NCBI GenBank assembly: GCA_018267575.1
Contig: JAFDYF010000079.1
Coordinates: 62,001-126,000 of the forward strand
Length of the DNA: 64,000 nt
Direction: 5' to 3'
DNA from: Bacteroidota bacterium
GTDB lineage: Bacteria > Bacteroidota > Bacteroidia > Chitinophagales > Chitinophagaceae
Positions 43,238 to 52,876 of the stretch are shown piece by piece. Each line of letters starts with the position of its first letter. Positions within the stretch are counted from its first letter, which is position 1. Both the position numbers and the translations under genes were made by a program. Under the pieces are notes generated by a model. It had not been told where the DNA came from and ran no database searches. It worked only from the letters and a program-made list of their open reading frames with translations.

Positions 43238-45028
43238 TTACCAAGGTTCACTTGTGCCCTGCAATAACCAGAATTTTGACCAAGAGCTATTATTACCATC
43301 TGGCCCATTATAATTTGCTGATGGCACAAGTTTAGCGATAGCCACATTCGCATTGGCAGAGTTGTTCTGAAGTTCGGAATTGGCATAAGTAAACCTTACA
43401 GGTATTTGGCCACGGTAAGATCCAAACCCAATGGTCAAAGTTGGGAAACCAGTCCTTCTCCAATCCATAAATGCTTCATTACATGCCTGCCAAGCAGCAA
43501 TCCATTTCTGGGTAATGATCTGCTGTAAGCCTATCGTTGCATTGTATGCAACAGCGGGTTGTGCCATATAGGTAGCAGCATCTTTCACACATCCATAATA
43601 ATTGTCAACATCACTCTGATAACTACTGAACACTTGCCAAGTATCAAAAGAAGCTTGGATCCCTTTATAATACCAAGCCGATGCAGAGCCACCCACATTC
43701 CATCCTTTTTGTGCAGCTTCAGCAAGGTCAAAACAAATTTCCGCATAGGAGGCTATCCTTTGTGCCAATAAAGGCCCACTTGGGTTATCGTAAATATCCC
43801 GGCGTAGGTAAGACACATAACTGTTAATGGATGTAGCTTGTGTTCCTGTTGTATTGATGTTATACTGAAAGTCGGGGTAGTTGGAATAACTGATAGGGAT
43901 ACCTACATAAACAGATGAGGTGTCATATAAATTTTTAACCGGGAGGTTCAACCCTTCCCAAGGCCGATCCGTTGTGTAGGTTGCCAAATTAAATTGTTTG
44001 TAATTATTTGCTACAGCAGCTGCAGCATTAATATATCGAATACCGTTTACCGTTGAATCAAGCGTAGTACTACCCGATGCAAATATGGCATTGGTTGTAT
44101 CCACCACACTAGGGACTAAGATGGGCTCGGCCATAATCACAATCCTTGGGTCCTTCAATGCTTTCAAAGCCATGGTCATGGTCCCGCTCATTTTATTGCG
44201 ATTATACCCCGATGAGCCATTGTATTTGCTACAAAACTGATAGGAGGATGCTTGATCTTTTCCTGGGAGCATCATCATGCAATCATCGGCCGTGCTTTGA
44301 AACACACTATCGGCAATAGCTTCCACATTTGCTTGCACATTCATTTTGGAGGAAAGGCGCATATAATAGCGCAACAACAAAGAGAAAGTAAACTTTTTCC
44401 ATAATGTAGGATCCCCACCATAAAACACATCGGAAGATTGTGTTAGAGTAGTGATTTCTGGATGGGTTGCCATCGTGCCTTGAAAATGCGGAATGGCTGC
44501 CTTTAAATCTGCAATAACCCTATTATAAATGTTTTGCTGGGCATCAAAAGTTGGGAATTGGTAAGCACCACCTAAATCGCCGCTGACCGCCATGGAATCG
44601 GGTGCATCTCCCCAAAAATCGGCAATGTTTCCAAATTGGAAAGCTCGCATCACCAATGCCACGCCCTGATGGAAATCCCAGTTATTGGCTATGGCCTGCT
44701 GCAATAATGCCTTATTGTTTTTCAATACCGCATAGTTCCCGCTCCAATCAAAATTTCCGGGATCCCACTGATAGGCACTGAATGTACTCTGAAATGCGTC
44801 CTGTGCCGATTCCTGCATGGCGCCTGATATGACCCCAGAACCGAGGTTCCCATACCATTGTGCCGTGCTGGTCAACACGCCTGCCATCAAATAATCCGGG
44901 GCCGCCCCTGAAGCAGCGATGCTATTCGGGTTGGAATTCAACACAGAGAATTTTTTACAGGAGTCGCCCACCGAAATTATTACTAGGAAAACGCAGCTAA
45001 TCATTAAAACTCTTTTTGCGCTTTTCAT
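43238..45028 (-). CDS. SusD/RagB-family surface glycan-binding lipoprotein
   Basis: A 596-residue outer-membrane lipoprotein that captures glycans for the SusC partner. The lipobox Cys follows VIISVGDSC. The N-terminal SusD-like_2 pattern (NSNPNSIAASGAAPDYLMAG, GALSGAM-like SGAMQES) and TPR-like helices (FQFGNIADFWGDAPDS) are seen, with a final WKFW-like SKFWLLQGTSEPW tail. It belongs to the SusD-like_2 branch by its length and N-terminal composition. Starts 35 bases after susC, so it is co-transcribed. Confidence 0.93.
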   Translation of the reverse strand: MKSAKRVLMISCVFLVIISVGDSCKKFSVLNSNPNSIAASGAAPDYLMAGVLTSTAQWYGNLGSGVISGAMQESAQDAFQSTFSAYQWDPGNFDWSGNYAVLKNNKALLQQAIANNWDFHQGVALVMRAFQFGNIADFWGDAPDSMAVSGDLGGAYQFPTFDAQQNIYNRVIADLKAAIPHFQGTMATHPEITTLTQSSDVFYGGDPTLWKKFTFSLLLRYYMRLSSKMNVQANVEAIADSVFQSTADDCMMMLPGKDQASSYQFCSKYNGSSGYNRNKMSGTMTMALKALKDPRIVIMAEPILVPSVVDTTNAIFASGSTTLDSTVNGIRYINAAAAVANNYKQFNLATYTTDRPWEGLNLPVKNLYDTSSVYVGIPISYSNYPDFQYNINTTGTQATSINSYVSYLRRDIYDNPSGPLLAQRIASYAEICFDLAEAAQKGWNVGGSASAWYYKGIQASFDTWQVFSSYQSDVDNYYGCVKDAATYMAQPAVAYNATIGLQQIITQKWIAAWQACNEAFMDWRRTGFPTLTIGFGSYRGQIPVRFTYANSELQNNSANANVAIAKLVPSANYNGPDGNNSSWSKFWLLQGTSEPW

Positions 45029-45063
45029 CTTGTTATATTTTTATAAATGACTAATATTAAATC

Positions 45064-48000
45064 TTAGAAACGAACATTCAGTTTTAAACCAACAGGAATG
45101 GTCCAAGGTGTAATGTTATAGTACTCGATACCCTGCTTGAACTGAGAACCATTTGCCTGAGCCCCTGGTTGATAGTTGAATGCTTGTTCGGGATCAACAC
45201 CTATTTTGGCCTTTGTCCATAAAATCACATTTCTGGTATAGAGCCCAATTGACACACCCTGAAGCTTCAGTGAACTCGACAATTTTTTGGACATTTCGAA
45301 CATCAATGTCAATTCCCTCAGTTTTATATATGAGGCATCAAACATATCCATCCTACCAAAGGTCCAAAAGCCGTTAGTGGTGGCATCCTCATATACATCA
45401 TATTGAGTGGTGCTGGGGTTACCGAGGTTTTCAACATAACCGCCATTCCCATCACTGTACACACCGGGATAAAACGCTGCATCATAAATGGGGAAGCCAG
45501 CCACCGCTCCCGTGTTTTGAACAGTCGCAGGATCATCCAATATACCACCTTGGTTTGGCAAGGTGCAAGGACAACCTACAATATGCTGGGCCTGCAACCC
45601 GCTAACCTTAATAAATGCATCAGGGTTTGATTTTAGATAAGATGGTATATCGCTGGCGTGAGCTGCAGGGATGGGAATACCTTCATTCACCTGCACTTTC
45701 AAGTTTGCATTGGACCCCTGATAACGGTAGGTTTTGGAATAGAAGATACCACCCAACCTTGTATCAATACTGGCACTCAGCGTTACTCTTTTGTAAGTCA
45801 AAGATGTTTGAATGCCCATCAACAGCTTAGGATTAAAATTTCCCGCAACCTGTTTGTGTTGGAAATCCCCACCATTTACCTTTTGATAAAAACCACCACC
45901 ATCTAGCAAGGGGTATCCGTAGTAAGGAGAACTTTTATCGGTAACCTTTGCCATTTCATTATCCCATAACTGGCCAATTTTACCGTCGCTAATCACACTA
46001 ATTGGACTGCCGTTCTTATCAACCTGGTTAGGAATAGCCTGCCCTTTAGCATAGGTCCAAGAGCCGGTTGGTCCATCCTGCCAGAAAGAGAAATAAGGCA
46101 CACCGTTAGTCAAGGAAATAACATAAGCATTGTTCTTGGTATAATTCACACTTAAATCCCAAGTCCAATTTTTATTGCTGATAATAGTACCGCCCAACTG
46201 CAATTCAATGCCTTCGCTACGTACCAAACCTGCGTTGATCTGCCGGGCAGTATAACCTGATGAGGAGGGAGTGCTGATACCCAATATTTGATTTTTGTTA
46301 TCAGAACGGTAAACAGTACCACTGAACCGGAGGCGGTTTTGGAACATAGCTAAATCTACCCCAGCCTCTGTTGAAATGGCCTGTTCTGGTTTCAGGTTCG
46401 GGTTGAGCAAGGTTCCAGATAAAGATTCGGTAGTAAGACCGCCGAAAGAACCAATACCAACAGTTCCATAAAGATTATATGGGTTAGTATCCTTACCCAC
46501 ACTGGCCCAACCGCCACGCAGTTTTACCAGGTTAACCAAATGACCAAAATTGATCATTTTATTAAGCAATAAACTGAGTGAAGCGGAGGGGTAAAAATAG
46601 GAGTTATTTCCTGGAGGTAAAGTACTTGACCAATCGTTCCTACCTGTCAGGTCCAAATAAGCAAGATCGCTATATCCAAGGGAAGCTGTAGCATAGGCAC
46701 TGTAAACCCCTTTTTGTGAATAGCCTGAATTATAGCGGATATTGGCCTGAGCAATATTAGAAACATTGAAAAGCTCCGGAGCAATAATCCCTCCGTTATG
46801 AACTGAATAAAGTTGGTTAGAAGAATTATATTGATAAAGTAGGTTTCCCCCTGCGGAAGCCGTGATATCGAATTTTTGCCAGAAACTATTTTTGTAAGTA
46901 ACCAGAAAATCGGTGTTGCTTTCGTTATTGTACGAATTGGTCAGACCATAGAAACCATTCAGTTCACCCGTATAACTTTTGGATATTTTTGTTTCGCGGT
47001 TTTCGTAAAACAAATCCTGTGAATAGCGAACGAATGCACTCAAATGTGGACTAAAATTGAAACTGGCTTTCAAGTTCCCATAAATGTGGTTTCGCACAAA
47101 ACCATTTTTGGTTTGATCAAGCACAAACCAAGGATTGTCAGGAACATCACTGCCAATTTCACTTTCTGCTCCCGGGCTTTGGTCAACCCCAACAGGAGCC
47201 AATGGCTTAAATTGTTGGACCCCTGGAGTTGTCCAAACACTGTGTTGCCCTACCTGCCGAATATCAACACTTGCCGGATAGTTGATCACATCCTGTAGCA
47301 CACCATTACCATTGCCAGCGACAATATTGTCCGTGGCCGAGCGGGTATAATTGATGGAAGCGGATAGTCTTACATCATTAGTTATTTTATGTTCCACATT
47401 TAAGGAGAGGTTGTGCCTACCCAGGCCGCTCGTCTTCACGATACCCGTATTGACCATATTGGTATAGGAAAAACGATAATTGTCCTTATCCGTTGAATTT
47501 TCCACAGATACACTATTCGTTGAAGTAAACCCTGGATTAACAAATAACTTGAGGTTATTATGGGAAGTGAGGGCATAAGGCTTATAACTGCCATCTGCCT
47601 GCAAAGGACTATTCCATTGTATGGCCTGAATACCTTTGTTCAACGGTGTACCAAAATAATAATTTGCCCAGCCTGGGGGAACATCCACAATCGTACCGTT
47701 CCAACTATTGGCACCAGTTGCCACGGTATAAGGATTGATCCCCATGGAAAAAGCCTGATTGTTTTCAAAATAATGATAAGGCACGGCAGCTTCGTCCGTT
47801 GAGTTGAAGCTAATGCCCAGCGCCTTGGATTTTCTGCCTGATTTGGTGGTAATCAGCACCACGCCATTACCTGCACGAGATCCATAAAGAGCCGCCGCAC
47901 TGGGGCCTTTCAATATAGATATGCTTTCTATATCGTTTGGGTTGATATCTGAAATCACATTACCATAATCCACATCATTACCATTACCATTGTTGACCCC

Positions 48001-48639
48001 AATATTGTTCATGGAGTTTTGCATAGGCACCCCATCAACAACAAATAAAGGTTGGTTATCACCATTTAGAGATCTTATACCCCTTATAACCACACTAACT
48101 GAAGATGTTGGGTTAGCACCCGTTTGGCTTACCACCACACCAGATACTTTTCCAGCCATTGATAACATGGCATTGGTTTGTGCAACCTTGTTCATATCAT
48201 CGCCAGAAATTTGGCCCACATCATAACCAAGGGATCGTTTATTACGGGTGATCCCGAGTGCGGTTACCACCACGCCAGAAAGGGTAGTACCACTGCCCCC
48301 CTGCATAATCACATGAAGGAACTCGCCTCCTTTTGCAGACATTTCAACCGTACTGTAGCCGACATTTGAAAATACCAACACGGCATTTTCACTGGATACA
48401 GCGATCGAGAAATTGCCCGAGGCATCTGAAATGGCACCCGTTTTTTTCCCTTTTTCAGAAATGTTTGCGCCAACAATTGGTCCGTTGGCATCAGAAACAT
48501 TCCCTTTTACGATAATTCGCGAATCACTTTTTTTCGCGCCATTGTTCTGCGCAAACGCAGCGCTGCTGGAAAAAAGTGCAAAACCCAACAATAGCATCAG
48601 CCATTGAAATAATTTGGCAACCGAGATTTTTCTGATCAT
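45064..48639 (-). CDS. SusC/RagA-family TonB-dependent glycan importer
   Basis: A 1191-residue TonB-dependent outer-membrane transporter. After a signal peptide (AKLFQWLMLLLGFALF...AFAQ) come a carboxypeptidase-regulatory-like domain (VKGNVSDANGPIVGANISEKG), the TonB box (VVVTALGI), a plug domain (VVIRGIRSLNGDNQPLFVVDGVP) and a 22-strand barrel ending in PVGLKLNVRF. The start at 48639 gives a proper signal peptide; the frame is open further upstream to 48702. The SusC/D pair is the hallmark of a Bacteroidota polysaccharide-utilisation locus. Confidence 0.95.
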   Translation of the reverse strand: MIRKISVAKLFQWLMLLLGFALFSSSAAFAQNNGAKKSDSRIIVKGNVSDANGPIVGANISEKGKKTGAISDASGNFSIAVSSENAVLVFSNVGYSTVEMSAKGGEFLHVIMQGGSGTTLSGVVVTALGITRNKRSLGYDVGQISGDDMNKVAQTNAMLSMAGKVSGVVVSQTGANPTSSVSVVIRGIRSLNGDNQPLFVVDGVPMQNSMNNIGVNNGNGNDVDYGNVISDINPNDIESISILKGPSAAALYGSRAGNGVVLITTKSGRKSKALGISFNSTDEAAVPYHYFENNQAFSMGINPYTVATGANSWNGTIVDVPPGWANYYFGTPLNKGIQAIQWNSPLQADGSYKPYALTSHNNLKLFVNPGFTSTNSVSVENSTDKDNYRFSYTNMVNTGIVKTSGLGRHNLSLNVEHKITNDVRLSASINYTRSATDNIVAGNGNGVLQDVINYPASVDIRQVGQHSVWTTPGVQQFKPLAPVGVDQSPGAESEIGSDVPDNPWFVLDQTKNGFVRNHIYGNLKASFNFSPHLSAFVRYSQDLFYENRETKISKSYTGELNGFYGLTNSYNNESNTDFLVTYKNSFWQKFDITASAGGNLLYQYNSSNQLYSVHNGGIIAPELFNVSNIAQANIRYNSGYSQKGVYSAYATASLGYSDLAYLDLTGRNDWSSTLPPGNNSYFYPSASLSLLLNKMINFGHLVNLVKLRGGWASVGKDTNPYNLYGTVGIGSFGGLTTESLSGTLLNPNLKPEQAISTEAGVDLAMFQNRLRFSGTVYRSDNKNQILGISTPSSSGYTARQINAGLVRSEGIELQLGGTIISNKNWTWDLSVNYTKNNAYVISLTNGVPYFSFWQDGPTGSWTYAKGQAIPNQVDKNGSPISVISDGKIGQLWDNEMAKVTDKSSPYYGYPLLDGGGFYQKVNGGDFQHKQVAGNFNPKLLMGIQTSLTYKRVTLSASIDTRLGGIFYSKTYRYQGSNANLKVQVNEGIPIPAAHASDIPSYLKSNPDAFIKVSGLQAQHIVGCPCTLPNQGGILDDPATVQNTGAVAGFPIYDAAFYPGVYSDGNGGYVENLGNPSTTQYDVYEDATTNGFWTFGRMDMFDASYIKLRELTLMFEMSKKLSSSLKLQGVSIGLYTRNVILWTKAKIGVDPEQAFNYQPGAQANGSQFKQGIEYYNITPWTIPVGLKLNVRF

Positions 48640-48772
48640 TTTTTTGTTATTAGCAGTTAGTAAATCAAATACATGAAAAGTATGTCTATTAAATAATCGC
48701 AACTGATTTATATTTCACAGGAAGGAATTTCTAGGTCACTCTTTTCCAAAACCTTTTGTTTATTGAACCTGA

Positions 48773-49528
48773 TCACAAAAAAACAGGTTTGCCAGTTCCA
48801 CTATTAAATGATGAAAGAAAAGGACTATCAGGTGGCAATTCCGTTACTACGTAATCTATCGATGCCAAATCTGTCACCTTGATCTTTTGTACGGTACCCA
48901 TTTTTTCCGCAATCGTAACCACGACAGTTTGTTTGGAGGCCCGGATCATGGCTTTAATCACATGCACTACATCCCAATCGGAGTCGGTCAAGCCATCTTC
49001 AAGCGATATTCCATTGGTACCAATAATGCACAAATCTGTTTTGATATTCGAAAGCTCATTGATCACACTTGCCCCAGTATGTATATTCGAATTTTTCGCC
49101 AATTTTCCGCCAATAGTGATCACATCTATATTTTCATGTTCGGCCAAGGTCAGCGCAACTACAGGACTCACCGTGAAAAAAGTGGCTCGCAAAGTTTCTG
49201 GCAACTTTTTGGCAATCTCCATGATCGTGGTCCCACCTTCTACCAATATCATCATATCATCCTTGAACAGGTGGACCGCCTTCCCCGCAATAACCTGCTT
49301 TGCCTCTCTTGCGTAAACCTGGTCATTACCATTAAAAGGATAATGAAAGGTTTTGCTCATTGCACCGCCATGTACTTTCAATATCAACCCAAGCTCTGCC
49401 AGTTCATTCAAATCTCTCCTTATAGTATCCTCAGAAACAACAAGTTGATCTTTAAGGTCTGTGGAGAGTACCTTATTATGCAGGTTGATCTCTTTCAGAA
49501 TAATCTTATGCCTTTCCTCCTTCAACAT
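48773..49528 (-). CDS. DeoR/GlpR-family transcriptional regulator
   Basis: A 251-residue repressor-type regulator. The N-terminal winged helix-turn-helix (about residues 1-55) has the DeoR signature LVSEDTIRRDLNELAELG; the C-terminal sensor domain (about 75-235) is the sugar-phosphate-binding DeoRC fold (LVEGGTTIMEIAKKL, VITIGGKLAKNSN). It sits between the minus-strand susC operon and the plus-strand murQ operon, 180 bases from murQ, and may control both in response to a phosphorylated amino sugar such as MurNAc-6-P or GlcNAc-6-P (inference). Confidence 0.93.
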   Translation of the reverse strand: MLKEERHKIILKEINLHNKVLSTDLKDQLVVSEDTIRRDLNELAELGLILKVHGGAMSKTFHYPFNGNDQVYAREAKQVIAGKAVHLFKDDMMILVEGGTTIMEIAKKLPETLRATFFTVSPVVALTLAEHENIDVITIGGKLAKNSNIHTGASVINELSNIKTDLCIIGTNGISLEDGLTDSDWDVVHVIKAMIRASKQTVVVTIAEKMGTVQKIKVTDLASIDYVVTELPPDSPFLSSFNSGTGKPVFL

Positions 49529-49624
49529 ACAATCCTTAAATATTTATTAAAATTAAAAATAGGGATATTTTGCATTTATTTACCTTTTTTTTTTAAAAAA
49601 CCAGAAAAAAAACGCAAACTTAAT

Positions 49625-49655
49625 ATTGAGATAATCTTCAACTTGCCTACTTTTA
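49625..49655 (+). promoter_or_regulatory. Candidate promoter of the murQ operon
   Basis: ATTG at 49625-49628, 19 bases, then TACTTTTA at 49648-49655; both are one-mismatch matches to the Bacteroidota TTTG and TAnnTTTG elements. The implied start is about 47 bases before the ATG at 49709. Confidence 0.4.
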
Positions 49656-49708
49656 TATAAAATATCTTAATAACAACCTCGAATTAAAAGAATTAATAGA
49701 GTAAGTCC

Positions 49709-50521
49709 ATGACTCCAATCACAGAACAGCCTTCCATACACAGGAATTTAGAAAAAAAGGGGATAGAAGAACTCACATCATTGATCAATCAGGAAAATAT
49801 GGCTGTGCCTAAAGCCATCGAAAAGGCCATGCCCCAACTTAACAAGCTCATACACGCCACAGTTGAAATATTGAAACAGGGAGGCAGGATGTTTTATCTA
49901 GGTGCGGGTAGTGGTGGCAGACTTTCTGTTCTAGATGTGATCGAACTGCCCACCACTTTTGGGATAGATAAAGGAATCATCAAAAGTATCCTTGCCGGAG
50001 GAGTAGAACACCTCATCGAAGCGAGGGAGGAAATGGAAGACAATTATAACGAAGGATGGGAAAGACTTTCTGCTGATAACATATCCACTAAAGATATGGT
50101 GATTGGCATTTCCGCAAGCGGCACCACTCCTTTTGTGCTGGGAGCGTTGAGGGCATGCAGGCAACATACCGTGACCACGGGCTGCATCGTTAGCAACCCC
50201 GACTCGCCTATTGCCAAAGAAGCAGACTATCCGGTAGAAGTGATCACCGGCCCTGAGTTCATCACGGGCAGCACCCGGATGAAATGCGGCACCGCACAAA
50301 AAATGATTTTCGACATGATCAGCACGACGACCATGATACAGCTAGGCCGTGTGGAAGATAATCAGATGGTAAACGTGAAACTGATCAATAATAAAATCAC
50401 GGACCGTGCCGTGAAAATGTTGATGGGAAAAGGAGCCATTCTTGATTATCAAGAAGCCAAAACCCTGTTGCTAAAGTATGGCAGTGTGAAAAAGGCATTG
50501 GACCATTTGAAGAAGGCATAG
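49709..50521 (+). CDS. murQ: N-acetylmuramic acid 6-phosphate etherase
   Basis: A 270-residue SIS-fold enzyme that cleaves the lactyl ether of MurNAc-6-P to give GlcNAc-6-P and lactate in peptidoglycan recycling or MurNAc catabolism. The GAGSGGRLSVLDVIELP segment carries the first catalytic Glu, EAREEMEDN matches the second Glu region, and TGSTRMKCGTAQK is the phosphate-binding signature. It is a little shorter than the E. coli enzyme, normal for Bacteroidota. It is the first gene of the plus-strand operon, followed by a permease and a kinase. Confidence 0.95.
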   Translation: MTPITEQPSIHRNLEKKGIEELTSLINQENMAVPKAIEKAMPQLNKLIHATVEILKQGGRMFYLGAGSGGRLSVLDVIELPTTFGIDKGIIKSILAGGVEHLIEAREEMEDNYNEGWERLSADNISTKDMVIGISASGTTPFVLGALRACRQHTVTTGCIVSNPDSPIAKEADYPVEVITGPEFITGSTRMKCGTAQKMIFDMISTTTMIQLGRVEDNQMVNVKLINNKITDRAVKMLMGKGAILDYQEAKTLLLKYGSVKKALDHLKKA

Positions 50522-50587
50522 ACTAGCAAAATAAAGAATACCCTAAACCTTAGCCCTTCACCAAAGCAATTAACTTCATCATCTATC

Positions 50588-51859
50588 ATGAAATCGCACA
50601 AACCCATTATTATCATTGGCACACTTTTTTTTGTGTTTGGGTTTGTTACCTGGCTGGGTTCAGTGCTGATTCCCTACCTAAGGATCGCCTGTCAGTTAAA
50701 CAACTTTGCCTCCTATCTGGTAGCTTTTTCATTTTACATATCCTATATGGTGATGGCCATACCTTCCGCTTCTATATTAAAATTTACGGGCTATAAAAAA
50801 GGCATGTCCCTTGGGCTTATCATCATGGCTTTGGGTGCTACCATTTTTATTCCCGCTGCACTCCAAAGGTCTTACTCCTTATTTCTCACCGGACTTTTTG
50901 TGATGGGAACCGGGATGGCCATTTTGCAAACCGCTGCCAATCCGTATATAACCATCTTAGGCCCAAGTGAGAGCGCAGCCAAACGAATGAGCATGATGGG
51001 CATCTGCAATGCAACCGCCAGCATCATAGGCCCACTTTTGCTGGGTGCCATTATTTTAGAAGATGCGGATGCCATTAAAGCAAAAGCTGAAAATGCCAAT
51101 GCCCTTCAAAAAATAGAGATTCTCAATAATCTCTCCCATCGTGTGATACTTCCCTATACCATTATGATTGTGGTATTATCTCTTTTGGCCGCACTCATAT
51201 TTTTTTCAAGCCTTCCCGACATGGAGGATTATAACGAAGCAGACCAAGCGGATTCGACCAATCATGGCAAAACAAGCATTTTTCAATTTCCCCATTTGTT
51301 GCTGGGGGTTTTAACCCTTTTTCTTTATGTAGGTGTAGAGGTAATCGCTGGTGATACCATTGTAAACTATGGCACATCATTAGGAATGCCGCTTTCAGAG
51401 GCTAAATTTTTTGCGAGCTGCACACAAGCCTTTATGCTGTTAGGCTATATCGTGGGTATTATAGTGATCCCTAAATATGCTTCACAAACAAAGATGCTGA
51501 AAATATCCCCGATACTTGGCCTGGTATTTCTTTTTATTGCCCTTATTACAAATGGGATTATATCCGTTGCCTTCATTGCATTATTAGGTCTTGCCAATTC
51601 TCTTGTATGGCCAGCCATTTGGCCACTTGCCATTAGTGGACTGGGGAAGTTTACCAAAATGGGTTCTTCCTTTTTAATCATAGCCATTGGAGGTGGTGCC
51701 TTGCTCCCACTTTTATACGGTTGGCTGGCAGATGAGTTTTCACCACATAATGCTTATTGGCTCGTAGTGCCATGTTATATCTGCATCTGGTATTATGCCA
51801 AATCTGGACATAAGATTGGGCTGAACGTAAAAACAATATCAAATGATACTAGTAGCTGA
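50588..51859 (+). CDS. FucP-type MFS sugar permease
   Basis: A 423-residue inner-membrane transporter with 12 predicted helices. The signature QTAANPYITILGP and the N-terminal GFVTWLGSVLIPYLR place it in the FucP/GluP/NagP branch of proton-coupled MFS permeases. In this context it is expected to take up MurNAc, GlcNAc or a related sugar. It starts 66 bases after murQ and overlaps the kinase gene by 17 bases. The substrate is inferred from the neighbours only. Confidence 0.9.
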   Translation: MKSHKPIIIIGTLFFVFGFVTWLGSVLIPYLRIACQLNNFASYLVAFSFYISYMVMAIPSASILKFTGYKKGMSLGLIIMALGATIFIPAALQRSYSLFLTGLFVMGTGMAILQTAANPYITILGPSESAAKRMSMMGICNATASIIGPLLLGAIILEDADAIKAKAENANALQKIEILNNLSHRVILPYTIMIVVLSLLAALIFFSSLPDMEDYNEADQADSTNHGKTSIFQFPHLLLGVLTLFLYVGVEVIAGDTIVNYGTSLGMPLSEAKFFASCTQAFMLLGYIVGIIVIPKYASQTKMLKISPILGLVFLFIALITNGIISVAFIALLGLANSLVWPAIWPLAISGLGKFTKMGSSFLIIAIGGGALLPLLYGWLADEFSPHNAYWLVVPCYICIWYYAKSGHKIGLNVKTISNDTSS

Positions 51860-52694
51860 CAGTGGTTCCACTAAGACTAACTGGTGTTTGCTTAAACCCA
51901 AGGAAGAAGTATTCTACTTCGATACTGAAGGGTATAACCCCTATTTTGTAGACGTTAACTATATCGTGGAATCACTGGACAAACAGCTCCCCGAAATGGT
52001 AAACCACGACCTTGTTAGTGATATCCATTTTTATGGCGCTGGTTGTTTTGACGACAAAGTGGATATTATAAAAAATGCGTTGTTCACTGTGTTTCCCCAT
52101 GCAGTTGCTCATATTGGTCTTGATCTTTTGGGCTCGGCACGATCAGTGCTGGGGGATAAACCGGGTTTCGCGGCCATACTTGGTACGGGCACCAATAGCT
52201 GTGTATATGACGGAGAAAAAATTACGGAGAATATAGATTCACTGGGTTATCTACTCGGTGACGAAGGCAGTGGCTATTATATAGGAAGAAAACTACTTGG
52301 CGATTATATCAGGGACTATATGCCACCCGCAGTAAAAGAAGCCTTTTATGAAGCATACGGTCTTACCCGCGAAGAAATAATGGAACGTGTCTATTCTGAA
52401 AAACTACCAAACCGTTTTTGTTCAAGCTTTACAATGTTCATTTCTGAGTGCCATATAGATCCAGCCTATACAAACAATCTGGTAAAGGCCTCTTTTGTGG
52501 ATTTTTTTGAAAGCTTGGTTACCAAATATAAAAACTATTGCGAGTACAACTTTAACTGTACCGGTTCCATTGCCAACGCATTTAAAGAAATATTAGCAGA
52601 AACAGCCGCGCTGTACAATATGGAAATGGGTGTGATATTGAAAACCCCTATTGAAGGGCTAGCATTGTATCACTTGCCTGAAAATTATAAATAG
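51843..52694 (+). CDS. BadF/BadG-type N-acetylglucosamine or MurNAc kinase
   Basis: A 283-residue ASKHA-fold kinase. The N-terminal phosphate loop is LVADSGSTKTNWCLL, the second loop is LGTGTNSCVY and the adenosine-region motif is LLGDEGSGYYIGR, as in bacterial GlcNAc/MurNAc kinases. It should phosphorylate an imported N-acetylated amino sugar at position 6. Sharing an operon with murQ and a permease, it matches the murK-like part of MurNAc catabolic sets known in Tannerella. The start overlaps the permease gene, which suggests translational coupling. Confidence 0.9.
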   Translation: MILVADSGSTKTNWCLLKPKEEVFYFDTEGYNPYFVDVNYIVESLDKQLPEMVNHDLVSDIHFYGAGCFDDKVDIIKNALFTVFPHAVAHIGLDLLGSARSVLGDKPGFAAILGTGTNSCVYDGEKITENIDSLGYLLGDEGSGYYIGRKLLGDYIRDYMPPAVKEAFYEAYGLTREEIMERVYSEKLPNRFCSSFTMFISECHIDPAYTNNLVKASFVDFFESLVTKYKNYCEYNFNCTGSIANAFKEILAETAALYNMEMGVILKTPIEGLALYHLPENYK

Positions 52695-52699
52695 AGTTA

Positions 52700-52876
52700 A
52701 TGAACATGAATTTAAAAAAACATATAGAAGCATACAGCACAGGTTGGCTGAAAAATGAATTGGCAATACATTCACTACCCCTAATGGATTTAATAGAAAA
52801 TAAATCACCTACAATTAAAACCAAATTTTTTGATAGAAAATATTCAAATTGTACCCATCAAAAAGATGATTTATGA
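52700..52876 (+). CDS. Small uncharacterised ORF (58 residues), ATGA-coupled
   Basis: A 58-codon ORF that begins 5 bases after the kinase stop and whose TGA overlaps the next ATG (ATGA at 52873-52876). The product starts MNMNLKKHIEAYSTGWLKNE and ends in a polar tail (CTHQKDDL); no family is recognised. Starts and stops fit operon organisation very well, but the coding potential is untested. It could be a real small protein or a relic of a longer gene that happens to preserve coupling. Confidence 0.4.
   Translation: MNMNLKKHIEAYSTGWLKNELAIHSLPLMDLIENKSPTIKTKFFDRKYSNCTHQKDDL

Noticed and set aside
48675..48702. Promoter for susC
   Set aside because: On the minus strand TTGCG and TACTTTTC are present, but only 15 bases separate them, shorter than usual for Bacteroidota promoters.
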